NCBI GenBank assembly: GCA_947471745.1
Contig: CANJKZ010000172.1
Location: 320,001 to 384,000, forward strand
Reading direction: 5' to 3'
Origin: Closterium sp. Naga37s-1
Taxonomy: Eukaryota > Streptophyta > Zygnematophyceae > Desmidiales > Closteriaceae
Length of the DNA: 64,000 nucleotides
The position numbers and the translations under genes were made by a program. The notes beneath the pieces are model-generated. The model saw only the letters and a program-made list of their open reading frames with translations. It made no database searches and had not been told where the DNA came from. Each line of letters begins with the position of its first letter. Position 1 is the first letter of the stretch. Below, piece by piece: positions 54,201 through 63,990 of the stretch.

Positions 54201-57200
54201 GGTGGTGCGCCTTCAGCAGCGGCAGCAGACTGGAGAAGCAAGCACCCTTCGAAGAGTGCTGGGAAGTGCGCTGCCACTTCCTGAAATGTGGTGCAATGCG
54301 GTGTGATGTGGTGTGAAGCGACGCGATTCGAGGCAATGTGATGCGACGCACGACATTGAGGGAAGCGCGGAAGAGAAAGGAACAGGAGAAGCGGGGGGGT
54401 GGGAATGGGGTGGGGGCGGGTTCGGGTGGATAAAGTGAGGGAGGGGGGTGCGATACCCAACCAACTCCACGCACACAACACAAACGCCGGACAAGCAGCA
54501 CATGCATCACTAGGCATCATCATCAGCCAACACAAGGCACCACCAGGTAAACGCCACGCAAACACTGGGCAGCAGCAGCAGCAGCACGCACCACGAGCAG
54601 CCGAATGGCAGCAGTCACAAACAACCGGAACCGCCTTGCAAGCACCTGCTGCTGCCTCACAGTCAGCCCTGCCGCACCCGACCTCTTCCCCCCCACCACA
54701 CCCCCTCCCTTCTCCCCCTCCCCACCACCCCCGCCCCCCCCCTCCCCCTCCTCCTCCTTCCCCTTCCCGTCCCGCCTCTTCCCCTTCTCCCCTCCCTCCT
54801 TCTCCTCCTCCTCCGCGCTCTCAGGATTAACCTTAGCTGCTGCTTCCTCCCCTTTGGCTGCGATGGCACCAAGGATAGCCAAGACGTGTTCGGTGTGTTG
54901 CCGACCAAAGAGGTGAAAGGAGAGCTTGAAGGAGAGGTCCTTGACCAGGTCGTACAGGTGTGACCGCTCGCCTATGCGCTTCAGCAGCTCCTCCTGTATG
55001 GCGCGGATCAGGGGGAAGAGGGGGCGGGCAGGAAGGACGGGAGGACGGGTGGGAGGAAGGTGGTGGAGGGGAAAGAGGTGAAAGGAGAGCTTGAAGGAGA
55101 GGTCCTTCACCAGGTCGTACAGGTGTGACCGCTCGCCTATGCACTTCAAAAGTTCCTCCTGAACATTGGGGGAAGGGGGAAAGTGGGAAGGGGGGTGGAG
55201 TGGGGGTGAGGTGAGACCATGTGGCGAGTGGTGGGAGAGAGCAGAGCAGAGTGGGGTGATGGGGAGAGAGGGAGCGGGGAACGGGTGAAAGTTGCGTGTC
55301 GGCCACACTATAACCTAGTTCTAACATGCAACATGGCACTGACTGACACAGCGCTTACTTACCCGCATGACCTGTATCGACGTGAGGGTTTCAGCAGGGG
55401 ACGTGAGGGTTTCAACAGGGGACATGAGGGACCAGAGCAGCCAGGCCAGAACATATGCTTATCCTTCAGCGCAGCGACTTTTGAGTCGACTCAAAATGAG
55501 GCGGCTTTTGAGTCGACTCAGAACTTACCCGCATGGCCTGGATCGACGTGAGCGTTTCAGCAGGGGACATGAGGGACGAGAGCAGCCGAAACACATTATT
55601 ATCCTTCAGTCGATTCAAAAGACAGCGCTCACTTACCCGCATAGCCTGTATGGATGTGAGCGTTTCAGCAGGGGACATGAGGGACGAGAGCAGCCGAAAC
55701 ACATTATTATCCTTCAGCACAGCCAGCTTTGCAAAATGCTCCTCTGCCTTCCCCACATCCAGAAACGCTGCCTGTGCCATGCGCCTCCCTGTCGCCACCA
55801 TCCTCTCTTGCAGCACCCTCCTCTCAGCTTCAATCGCCACCAGACCCCCATCCCCTCCTCCTCCTCCTCCTCCCGCTTTCCCTGCGTCTTCCCCGCCTTC
55901 CCCATCAGTCCCTGGTTCTGCTTTCTCCTTGCCCTTCCCCTTGCTCTTCTCTGCCTCCTCTCCAGCTTTTTTCCGCTCGCGAGCCTCCAGGTCCTTGAGC
56001 TCTTGCCGTGTTCGCAAGAACGTGGCCATGCTGGATTGGAGGCTGGTCAAAGAGAGGAAGGGAAAGAGAAAAAGGGCTCGGAGTTCGGGGTTTTTTAAGC
56101 ACCTGAAAGAGCGTCCAGGTCCTTGAGCTCTTTGGCATGTTCGCAGAAACGTTGCCATGCTGGATTGAAGGCTGGTCGCGGAAAGTAAGGGAAAGAGGAA
56201 AACACAGGGTTTGTGGTTGGGTTTTAGCCGCCTGAACAAGCGCCCAGGTCCTTGAGCTCATGGCGTAGTCGCAGAAACGTGGCCATGATGGATTGAGGGC
56301 TGGCCAGGGAGAGGAACGGAAAGAGGAAAACGCAGGGTTCTGGGTTTAAGGTTTGGAGGAGAATGGACAGGGGGGGTGGTGGTGAACGACAGAGGAGGGA
56401 GGAGTGCAGGGGCAGCACTTAACAAGGGATGTCAGCTGTGCGAGAAGGCCTTGAGGTCGTTAATGTCAAAGGAGGAGAAGAGAGGGGGGAGTGAGTGCAA
56501 GGGCGGGGAGGTGAGAACGAAGGGGAGGGAGCGGAGTGCAAGGGGGGAGGTGTGAGCAAGTTTGGAAGGGGGGGGGGGGAGAAGACAAAAGGGGCCAGGG
56601 GAGACAGAGTCACATCTGCTTGTTCTGCAGGATGTGCGAGAAGGCCTTGAGGTCGTTGACGTCAAATGGGCGGACGAGAGGGATGGCAGGCAATTGCGGG
56701 GAGGGTGGAACTGAGTACAAGGGGGGGCCGTTGAAGGGGGCGAGGCAGGTTGAACTCACATCTGCTTGTTCTGCAGGATGTGCGAGAAGGCCTTGAGGTC
56801 GTTGACGTCAAAGGAGTGGAAGAGGTACACCCAGTGGAACGCCCTCCGCTCCACAGGAAGGGCTTTAGGGAAGAGCTCCTCGTCAAAGAACACGTCCATG
56901 GTCTGAGGCCTGCATGGCAAACAGAGGAGTGGAGTGGGGTGGAATGGGGTGCGGTGGGGTGGGATGGGGTGAGGTGGAATGGCAAGAGAACAGTCCACGA
57001 ATTCTTGAGGTGCCGAAAGCTCCAGAGGCAGCACCTTGAGAAAGAGCTCCTCGTCAAAGAACACGTCCATGGTCTGAGGCCTGCACACAGGAAGGCAGAC
57101 AGAGGGGTGGAGTGGGGTGGGGTGGGGTGGGGTGGGGTGGTGGGGGGTGGAGTGAGGCGGGGTGGCAAGAAAAGAGCACAAGGACGATGGGGTGGAGGGG

Positions 57201-59814
57201 GGAAGCTAAAGACGCCTCAGCACAGGCCCACGATGGGAAACAGACCAGACTACACAAGCAAGGCACCAATCTCGCCAGCCACCAGCAGCAGCACTCACTT
57301 GAAGTCCTTGCAGTCCTTGAAATAGCACCACTTGATCATCCGACTCGGCCCCTCTGCACATACCCTTGAGGAGAAAACGACCAGGACAGAATGCACAAGC
57401 AAGACTCTAATATAACTTGGCAGCAGCACTCACTTGAAGTCCTTGCAGTCCTTGAAATAGCAGCACTTGATCATCCGACTCGGCAGCCACTCAAACCTCT
57501 CCACCTCCTCCTCCTCCTCCTTATCCCCCTCCACACCATTCCCCACCCCTCCCCCTTCCCCTCCCGCTCCCGCCTCCTCTCCCTTCCCCACCTTCCCTCC
57601 CTCAGCCTCCTCCCTCTCCCGATCCCGCACCGCGCACCGCAAGCAGTGCTCCCTGTAAACCCTTGCAATCTCTGGCAACGTGGATCGTCGCACGGGAACC
57701 TTCTTGTCCCTCAGCCTGTCCGCCACTGCCCGCAGGTCCGCTACAGGCAGCAGCTTGGGGCTGCGGGCGAACACGGAGCAGAGGGCCTTCACCGCCGCCT
57801 GCCTCACCCGCTCCTCCACATCTAGCAGCCGCTCCAGCAGCATGTCTGCAGAGCACGGGGTGACAGGGGAGGGGTGGGGGTGGAGGCGGGGGGAGGAGGG
57901 GGGGGAGAGGGGAGGGGGGGATTGGGGTTCACAAGGCGAATGGGGATGCCGGAAGGTAATTGGCTGCTGGGAAGAGGGAGGAGCAAAAAACGCGAGAAAG
58001 GAGGGGAGAAGAACAGGGATAAAAATTGCAGAAGCGGATGCACCAGGAAAAGCTGGGATCACGAAAGGAGGAGGCGAATGCGGGGAGAGTTCATACAGGA
58101 AGAAACAAGAAGGTCAGCGGTGAACTTCCATGTTCACCCTCCACTCCAGCTTATAAAGCCCGAACCCTCCCGCCCTAACCCTAAAACTCCCTAAACCCCT
58201 TCGAATCCGTTCATCCTTCAACCCTGACCTCCTTCCTACCCCCCCAACCCCCCCCCCCCCCCCCCTCCTCTCCTTCCCATGACTCACTCCTTATTTCTGA
58301 CATATCCACAGCCCTGCTGCCAACGCCAACACCTGCTCCCGCCCCGGCACCAACAACGCCAGCACCACCAGCACCAGCCACAGCCCCTGCCACCCCAGGC
58401 GCCTTGTTGAAATACAACGCCACAAGCGCGTTCCCCCCGGCCCCTGCCGCTGCCCCTGCTGTCCCACCACCACCAGCAGCAGAACCAGCAGCAGCAGCAG
58501 CACCGGAAGTGGAACCAGCAGCCGGGAGGAGGAAGGATTCGAGGAGGTTGACGAGCTTGACGCGCACGTCGACGGACTTGTCGTTGGAGCGGCGCAGGAA
58601 CTCGGCAAAGAGCTGCCGGTAGTGGTGCTGCAGCGTGGCCGCGTCCACCATCAGCAACTTCCCCACGAGGGACACCGCCCTCAGCCGCACCTCGGGATCC
58701 TCGTGCTGTGGCACAGAGACGGGGAGAGGCACCGGCAGGCACGGGACGAGGGGGGAAGGGGGGCAAGGGGAGAGGGTGTGTGGCCGCATCCACCATCAGC
58801 AGCTTCCCCACGAGGGACACCACCCTCAGGCGCACCTCGGGATCCTCATGCTGTGAGACCGCAGAACGAGGGGAAAGGGGAGGGTACAAACGCATGCTCA
58901 TGCCATGCCATGCCATGCCATGTCATGCAATGCAAGGCCATGCAGTACAATTCCACGCCACGCCATGCCATGCCATGCCATGCCAAGCCACGCAAGTGTA
59001 TGTGCGAGAGAGGCCATACATCCACCGCCCCTTACCACGAGCTCCTCGTGTATCTGAGGCAGCGCCATCTCCAGCGCACTAGGCATGTTTTGAGCCAACT
59101 CAGAACACACCATTTGAGTCAACTAAAAACAGAACACACCCCTTACCACGAGCTCCTCGTGTATCTGAGGCAGCGCCATTTCCAGCGCACTCGGCGCCAC
59201 TCGAAACACCTCCAGAATCACATCGTGATACCGCTTGCACGCCAGACTACCGCCGCCACCGCCGCCGCCGCCGCTGCCCTTGCTCTCCCCGTCCTTGCCT
59301 CCAGCAGCGGCCACAGTGCGGATTGCGGGGGCGAGGTGCCTCTGGAACACTGGCTGCAGCCGCTCTGCTGATCGCTTCACCACTGCTGCTGCGAGCTGGT
59401 AGGCGTATGGAGAGGCCTCCTGGTGGGTGGAATGACACAGAAAAAAACAGACTTCGTGACGTGAGTGACGTATTCTTAGCTAGGAAGACATCGCATCGTT
59501 TGTTGTTTCTTTTTTTAAACACTAGTGACAGCTAGTACGAGTATGGAGACGCCTCCTGGTGGGTGGCGACAAAGGGAACACACAACCTTTGTGCGTTTCG
59601 CACTTTGCTGGAAAGCCATAGCATCTAGTGCTGCTAGTGCTTATAAAATACTATATCGTTGTACCTTTTCCGGAGAGAGCATGTTGCAGATAATGGCGTC
59701 TAGCAGCTGTGGGGAGACGTCCTCACTCTCGTCAATCACAGACGCCATCACCTCCACCATTGCCATCTGCACGTGCAGTGCATGCTCCGGGCTGCATGCA
59801 TGCATGCATGCATG

Positions 59815-59865
<51 letters not shown>

Positions 59866-60138
59866 ACACATACACACACATACAGAGGAGGAGAGGGCGA
59901 GGGGAAGGGGGAGCGCACATGGGCGTGCAGAGAGGAAAGGAAAAGACACTGACTGGACGCAAGAAATCGCAAGGGGCTGGCCAATGCAGCACCGCAAGCA
60001 CAATGGGCCAGAAGCGTAGGTGTACAAACGCACACAGGCAACACAGGCATGCACACACACACGCACGCACCACACGGCAAACACGCATGTACACACACAA
60101 AACAAGCACAAGCATGGACGCACAGGCGTGCACACATG

Positions 60139-60185
<47 letters not shown>

Positions 60186-62739
60186 TCAATTGCACGCGCA
60201 TGCACACGCACACAAACAAGCACACACGCGCGCACACAGAGAGAGCCACACGCACCGCACGACGCGGAAGAAGGTCTCGAACATGTGCAGGATGAGGTCG
60301 GTGCACTCGAGGTCCAGCATGATGATGCACGTCTTCACCCGCGCCATCGACTCCAGAATCGCCACCCGCCGCGGGTACAGCGCGTGGTTTGTGTCCTCTA
60401 GGCCCTCGTACGTGCCCACCAGCAGCTCAAACACGCTCTGCCGGGAGAAGACGCACGGAGGGAGAAAGTGGTGGGAACAAACAAGACAGAGACAAACATC
60501 AGCTCAGCAGTCGTTGTTCGTGTCCTCTAGGCCCTCGTACGTGCCCACCAGCAGCTCAAACACGCTCTGCCGGGAGAAGACGCACGGAGGGAGAAAGTGG
60601 TGGGAACAAACAAGACAGAGACAAACATCAGCTCAGCAGTCGTTGTTCGTGTCCTCTAGGCCCTCGTACGTGCCCACCAGCAGCTCAAACACGCTCTGCC
60701 GGGAGAAGACGCACGGAGGGAGAAAGTGGTGGGAACAAACAAGACAGAGACAAACATCAGCTCAGCAGTCGTTGTCCGTGTCCTCTAGGCCCTCGTACGT
60801 GCCCACCAGCAGCTCAAACACGCTCTGCCACGACAAAACGCAAGGGGGGAACGAGGGTTGGGAGAGTGAGGGGATTTTAAAGGCCTGAAAAGGCAATGTC
60901 CGTGTTCCCTGAACCCTCGTGAGAGTCCAGCCGCAGCCAAACACGCTCTGAGGAAAAGAGGAGAGGGAGGAACGAGGGAGGAGCACGGAGGGGAAAGGGG
61001 GCGACGAGGGAACCAGGACAACTTGATAAGGAGTTGACAACAACAGGACATAGGGAGCACAAGGCAGAGGCGTGTACGGATCAGCGGTAGGGGGACGGGG
61101 GATAGAGGGGTTTATGGGCGAGTGGCGGATGGTCAGAAAGAGGGGGCATGAGAGAGGGGATGTGAACGAGCGGGGGGCAAGCAAGCATATGCATACCAGC
61201 ACCGCATAGAAGTCAAACGCATAGTGTGTGTCATACACACAATACAACACAAGAGTTGCATGTTACAACGTGCACAGCGATCCATGAGGACGACAATTTT
61301 AGTCGCACATCCAAAATACTTTCGATTACCTGGAAAGCGATTATCCAGGTACTGTACGGAGAAGAACGGACGCTCAGGGTAGAACGGGTGACGCGCTGAG
61401 CGGTCATAAAATTGGTCGCCATGCCATGGTGATTATTCCATCGCTTACCCCTTCCTTCCCTCACAAAATCACACACCCAACGGAACCCCACACGCGCATA
61501 CCCACCCCACGCACAGTCACATACGGACATAGTACTGAGCGATCCAGCAGCAGTCAATCACAAGCGCCAACCGCGGGGCGTGCTTATCGGAAGGTTCGGG
61601 CGCGAACACGCACAGCACCTTTTGAGGCGCCTAGAAAAAACAAATAGGTGCTTCCCAATGTTTTTTTTTCCCCTTCTTTTTTTTCAAATAGCCCACACAG
61701 AAAAATAAAGCCTCAAAGTGCAGCAGTTACCTTAAGCGGCGCGTCGTCGTATGGCGGGTCGGGCGCGAACACGCGCAGCACCTCGCTCACGCAGAACGCG
61801 AGGAGCACGCGCACGTCGCGGTCGCGGTGGCGCATGAAGTTGGGCGCCGCCAGCGCTTGCGCCAACGGGCGCAACGCCGACATCGTCGGCTCTGGCGCGG
61901 ACTGCTGTAGCTCCTCCAGCACGCTCGCCGCGGACTGAAGGGGGAAAGCGGGGGAGAGGCGGGCAGGGGGACGGGGAAAACGATACATTAAGAAGAACGG
62001 TGATGAGCGAAAGAGAGGCGACCGGGGAAACCAACGAAACCATTGGCGGTTGTCGTAAGCGTGGCGCATGAATCTTCTGAGGACTCCTCGCGTTTCCAAA
62101 TAACACGTGAAAGAAGCCGTAAGGACATTCTTGATGAGCCAAGAAGGATTACTAAGGATCACTATACTTTAAGGATTAGAAAGGGTGACAAAAAGGCCGC
62201 ATGATTGGACAAAATCTACGACATTTTAGATTCACAATAGTGCGACTTGTCGACAGGGGCTTGCTTCCAGCAGAAACCAATAAGAACTCAAAAGCAATCT
62301 GCATCCTATGAACAGAGGAAAAATGCCGGAGAAACGTGAGATCGACTCTCGACTCTCATTATAAATCGGCGATTGCTGGCTCAGGTACGTGATGCACATG
62401 ACCAGCGAATCACTCGCATACAAATGAGAAATAATAAGCAATTCTCAAAACATTTTGCTTAAAATAATTTTCCTCGCCACAAAAAAAAAAAACAAACAAA
62501 CAAAAAGGGAAACAGGGATTTTAAAAAAATAGGTGGAGGGGGGGAACGACGTATAGTACGAAACAAGAGAAACCGAGACCCATAAGAAGCGATGCACGAA
62601 CGAATGCAAAATGTGGAATAACGCGAAGTGGAAATCTCACCTTAAGGGTCTTAATTAGTACGTCTTTAGACACCGATGACGCGGACAACTTTTTGGTAAT
62701 GTCATTTATTACGGCCACTTGATCTGGCTTACGAGCCAT
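42239..62739 (-). CDS. PDS5: PDS5 sister-chromatid cohesion cofactor
   Basis: 28 exons on the minus strand; all splice sites are GT-AG and all phases close (2311 aa plus stop). Exons: 62739-62641, 61934-61731, 60437-60256, 59791-59665, 59419-59147, 58705-58288, 57845-57434, 56909-56760, 56030-55637, 54993-54592, 53470-53280, 52931-52802, 52263-52111, 51344-51279, 50843-50701, 50141-50024, 49566-49426, 49193-48832, 48399-48207, 47794-47492, 47225-47166, 46575-45946, 45544-45438, 45242-45191, 44597-44499, 44245-44139, 43864-42484 and 42277-42239. PDS5 binds the cohesin subunit RAD21/SCC1 through a HEAT-repeat hook and controls cohesin release and acetylation. Visible family blocks are R-D-V-R-V-L-L-A-F-C-V-S-E-V-L-R, M-L-D-L-E-C-T-D-L-I, L-L-D-A-I-I-C-N-M-L, A-D-R-L-R-D-K-K-V-P-V-R, G-I-R-M-L-V-K-T-F-L-P and H-P-E-Y-V-L-V-Y-L. 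Plant homologues are about 1400-1600 aa. The excess here is low-complexity inserts and a long charged tail. Confidence 0.94.
42484..43864 (-). other. PDS5 charged tail exon (exon 27)
   Basis: One 460-codon exon composed mainly of Lys, Glu, Ala and Gly (repeated K-G-E-K/E-K-G-E type), starting S-H-K-K-K. It is predicted disordered. Plant PDS5 tails are also Lys/Glu-rich but shorter. The final exon (42277-42239) adds R-Q-L-R-E-R-R-T-R-G-K-S and a TAG stop. Confidence 0.8.
44499..45544 (-). other. Tudor domain of PDS5 (exons 23-25)
   Basis: Exons 23-25 encode V-G-R-R-I-K-V-W-W-P-L-D-K, then Y-Y-K-G-V-I-K-S-Y, then V-R-Y-D-D-G-D-K-E-D-L, around residues 1740-1795. This is the plant-specific C-terminal Tudor fold of PDS5, which in Arabidopsis PDS5 proteins reads histone methylation. 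The aromatic cage candidates W-W, Y-Y and Y are present. Confidence 0.9.
44700..44975 (-). repeat. two upstream copies of PDS5 exon 25 head
   Basis: Copies ending at 44784 and 44969 repeat the acceptor and first about 75 coding bases of exon 25, with units of 185-187 bp including intron sequence. They stop at ggcagcccgtc followed by gtctctttga rather than a donor. Confidence 0.93.
45602..45629. repeat. G28 homopolymer in a (GGGA)n tract
   Basis: 28 consecutive G within a longer GGGA-repeat segment (45577-45675) just upstream (in transcript order) of PDS5 exon 23. In RNA this is an extreme polypyrimidine tract. Confidence 0.95.
45832..45945 (-). repeat. PDS5 exon 22 tail copy flush with palindrome
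   Basis: The exon 22 tail and donor (gtaccttcttatggctaactgacg...) are repeated at 45832-45910. In coding direction the copy starts directly after TTTTTGAGTCGACTAAAAA (45911-45929), which itself lies 16 bases into the true intron. Confidence 0.93.
47032..47091 (-). other. complete second copy of PDS5 exon 21
   Basis: 60 bases with the same acceptor and donor as exon 21 (47166-47225), coding the same 20 residues except Gln for Pro near the end (L-E-T-Q-F-V-V-Q versus L-E-T-P-F-V-V-Q). Both copies are in phase 0, so skipping either or including both keeps the frame. A decayed palindrome (47136-47152) lies between them. Confidence 0.9.
48033..48172 (-). repeat. copy of PDS5 exon 19 tail plus donor
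   Basis: About 130 bases (ctcgcctcctgtgcaacactgttggcaac...atccacctcctc) duplicate the last two thirds of exon 19 downstream of the true exon. The donor word here is weaker (ggcgag). Confidence 0.9.
49869..49995 (-). repeat. diverged full copy of PDS5 exon 16
   Basis: Repeats the whole exon 16 (50024-50141), including the cttacaagcg donor, with small insertions (tgcaaagcaaag, tgtgccttgg) that shift the frame. It is therefore a pseudo-exon. Confidence 0.9.
50268..50610 (-). repeat. three copies of PDS5 exon 15 tail plus donor
   Basis: Copies at about 50268-50305, 50409-50478 and 50536-50600 repeat cactcacgaggactgcacgtcttcgtacacctcgccccgaggcagcagctt in decreasing similarity with distance from the true exon. 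Confidence 0.9.
51120..51278 (-). repeat. PDS5 exon 14 tail copy flush with palindrome; (GCAAT)n
   Basis: The donor and last 11 coding bases of exon 14 are repeated at about 51142-51161. In coding direction the copy begins right after the perfect palindrome TTTTGAGGCGCCTCAAAA (51162-51179). A GCAAT pentamer array follows each donor (51121-51136 and 51214-51262). Confidence 0.95.
51590..52110 (-). repeat. three tandem copies of PDS5 exon 13 tail plus donor
   Basis: Copies starting near 51600, 51770 and 51940 (unit about 170 bp) repeat cactcacggagtaccgcagcagcttgc...gcggctgcca. The copy nearest the true exon is the most similar. An ACCAC/CACAC array separates them. Confidence 0.93.
52345..52740 (-). 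repeat. PDS5 exon 13 head copy and exon 12 tail copies
   Basis: An exon 13 acceptor and head copy lies at about 52348-52425. Exon 12 tail copies lie at about 52542-52580 and 52669-52740, each with the cctcgtagatgaatgagagtgtggag-type donor junction. Confidence 0.88.
52995..53056 (-). repeat. PDS5 exon 12 head copy
   Basis: Repeats gatctggtgcctcgtaccgtcgatacc-agctgcttcaaacactccatggtgtcgct, the acceptor and head of exon 12 (52875-52931). Confidence 0.9.
53605..54290 (-). repeat. three upstream copies of PDS5 exon 11 head
   Basis: Copies at about 53635-53750, 53915-54022 and 54165-54285 repeat the acceptor and first about 110 coding bases of exon 11. Intron flanks are included, giving units of about 280 bp. 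Divergence increases with distance from the true exon. Confidence 0.93.
55075..55165 (-). repeat. PDS5 exon 10 head copy
   Basis: About 85 bases (gaaaggagagcttgaaggagaggtcctt...cttcaaaagttcctcctg) repeat the acceptor and head of exon 10 (54912-54993) upstream in transcript order. Confidence 0.92.
55365..55636 (-). repeat. PDS5 exon 9 tail copies with two perfect or near-perfect palindromes
   Basis: Tail copies at about 55364-55478 and 55524-55610. In coding direction each begins directly after a family palindrome: TTTTGAGTCGACTCAAAA (55479-55496) and a shorter tcgattcaaaag remnant (55611-55622). A third palindrome (55506-55523) lies between them. Confidence 0.94.
56110..56680 (-). repeat. 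copies of PDS5 exon 9 head and exon 8 tail
   Basis: Exon 9 acceptor and head copies at about 56113-56175 and 56238-56302. Exon 8 tail copies at about 56430-56480 and 56608-56672. Confidence 0.88.
57005..57355 (-). repeat. copies of PDS5 exon 8 head and exon 7 tail
   Basis: Exon 8 acceptor and head copy at about 57028-57085; exon 7 tail and donor copy at about 57294-57350. Confidence 0.88.
58780..58862 (-). repeat. PDS5 exon 6 head copy
   Basis: About 75 bases repeat the acceptor and head of exon 6 (gcatccaccatcagcagcttcccc...tcctcatgctgtg). A small CCATG satellite patch follows at 58899-58985. Confidence 0.92.
59035..59146 (-). repeat. PDS5 exon 5 tail copy flush with decayed palindromes
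   Basis: The exon 5 tail and donor are repeated at about 59034-59086. In coding direction the copy starts just after TTCTGAGTTGGCTCAAAA (59088-59105), with a second decayed copy at about 59111-59127. Confidence 0.88.
59817..59883. repeat. (CA)n microsatellite next to PDS5 exon 4
   Basis: Begins 26 bases beyond the acceptor of exon 4 (59791), after ATGC repeats. A second (CA)n array lies at 60139-60182. In the transcript both are UG repeats upstream of acceptors. Confidence 0.95.
60382..60960 (-). repeat. 129-bp tandem repeat of PDS5 exon 3 head (five copies)
   Basis: Period of exactly 129 bp: the tcgttgttcg word recurs at 60511, 60640 and 60769. The exon 3 head and acceptor are followed by nearly identical intron sequence in three units, a fourth truncated unit ends near 60835, and a fifth decayed copy lies at about 60897-60955. 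The true exon 3 is the lowest-coordinate copy. Only it continues past the codons for E-G-L-E-D-T. Confidence 0.96.
61570..61640 (-). repeat. PDS5 exon 2 tail copy flush with palindrome
   Basis: About 50 bases of the exon 2 tail (gggcgcgaacacgcacagcacc) begin, in coding direction, directly after TTTTCTAGGCGCCTCAAAA (61620-61638). Confidence 0.9.
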
Positions 62740-63214
62740 CTTCGCCGCAATCACCGGGTAAACCGTGGCGCAGCGTGAAAGGCGTGGGTTACGGTTACGG
62801 CGACAAAAAGGAGATTTACGGGGGAAACAGGTGCCTACTCGCTCAGCACGTAAGTGTACGAAGGGGATGAGAGGTTTAGGAAAATCTAGGAAGCTAGCTC
62901 CTTCGACGCATCGAGCAAGGTCAATAGAGGAAAACTCGTAACTAATGAGTCACCGATGAACGAGGAGCAGCAGAGGTACGAGATCGGAAAGTGTTAATGG
63001 AAGAAAAGAGGTTAACACTATGAAAATGGCGAAAGGGATAAAAAATCAACACCTATGTGGAAAAAAATGATGCAGAAAATCTAACGCTGGCGACGCGTTT
63101 ATGCCTAAGGGATACGACAAGGAAGCCTACATGCAGAATATTAAGCGGGAATAATTTTTAAGGAGACTAAATCAGTAGCCTGAGAATTTGTTGACAAAGC
63201 CGAAAAACGCAGCC
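62740..63214 (-). promoter_or_regulatory. PDS5 upstream / probable promoter region
   Basis: The interval upstream of the PDS5 ATG (62737-62739 on the minus strand) is free of the palindromes and exon fragments seen inside the gene. No clear TATA box or other defined element could be pinned. The assignment rests on position only. Confidence 0.4.
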
Positions 63215-63990
63215 ATGGTTGCTGCTGCATCAGGGCTTGCACGCAGCAAAACAGAGCAATCCCAAGGCGCTCGACAATTGAACTGGGTGTGATCTTTTTG
63301 AAGGCAGCCGCAGCACCACCATCACCACCAAACAGAGCAGCAGCAACACGAGTTGAGTTGAGAGCAAAATGTGTTCCCTAGGGCACGCACGCCCAGCACA
63401 GGCATTTGTCAAGGGGGATTCCTGCTATCATTCTTCGTGGCACATGGTGGTTCCATACGGTGTAACACGGTTTATTGAGTTTCCCCGTCTTGGACCGTGA
63501 AGAAACGGATTAGACCGCAAAGAGTGTCCAACAGTCGCAAAAGTACTCAGCTCAGCAAGGCCCTCGCGAATTTGACCACGGCGGAACTCGCCCAGAATTT
63601 TGCGCGCAGAAGCTCCGCCTTCACTACGGAAGCCAGCCTGCGACACTGCAAGCCTCGCAAGCAAACCAAGTCCAAGCTTGGCTGGGCACTGGGAAGATGG
63701 TTGTATTTGACTCCGTGCGTTGCCGCGAATGGGTTCGATAAAGCTCAATACCTTACAACAGCTTCGACATACAGCAAAACCGTTTGAAACCATGATTCGT
63801 ACCAGGCTGAACCTCGGTGTTTCCGGAAGAACGCGGAGAGACTTCCCCGAACCGCTTCCGCCGGGAGGCAGGAAGGTGATAGAGGCGCAATGCAGCCGGA
63901 CTGGCGGAACCATTGGGCGGGATTTTGCTGTGCCAGGGAAGACAAAAGATCAGATGGCTTCTGTCAGTGGCAGTACGTTGTGAATGGGTT
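63215..63990 (+). other. unassigned region with weak coding signals
   Basis: A 25-codon frame begins at an ATG in good context (gcagccATGGtt, 63215), divergent from PDS5. Longer frames follow on the plus strand (63497-63787 and 63720-63983) and on the minus strand (63428-63913). None has a domain I recognise and they contradict each other on strand. This may be the 5' part of a neighbouring gene that runs off the window. I cannot decide. Confidence 0.25.

Noticed and set aside
59748..60401. Cys-Val-rich minus frames and Thr-His-rich plus frames near PDS5 exons 3 and 4
   Set aside because: They are created by two CA microsatellites in the intron between those exons.
28700..61640. Repeated units with regular spacing that could be mistaken for a CRISPR-like array
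   Set aside because: The repeats are copies of neighbouring exon boundaries with intron sequence, in a eukaryotic intron-rich context. Spacers are not unique and of equal length, and there are no cas genes.
62752..62754. PDS5 start five codons further upstream at 62754
   Set aside because: That codon is GTG. The first in-frame ATG is at 62737-62739 and gives the M-A-R-K-P start expected for the family.
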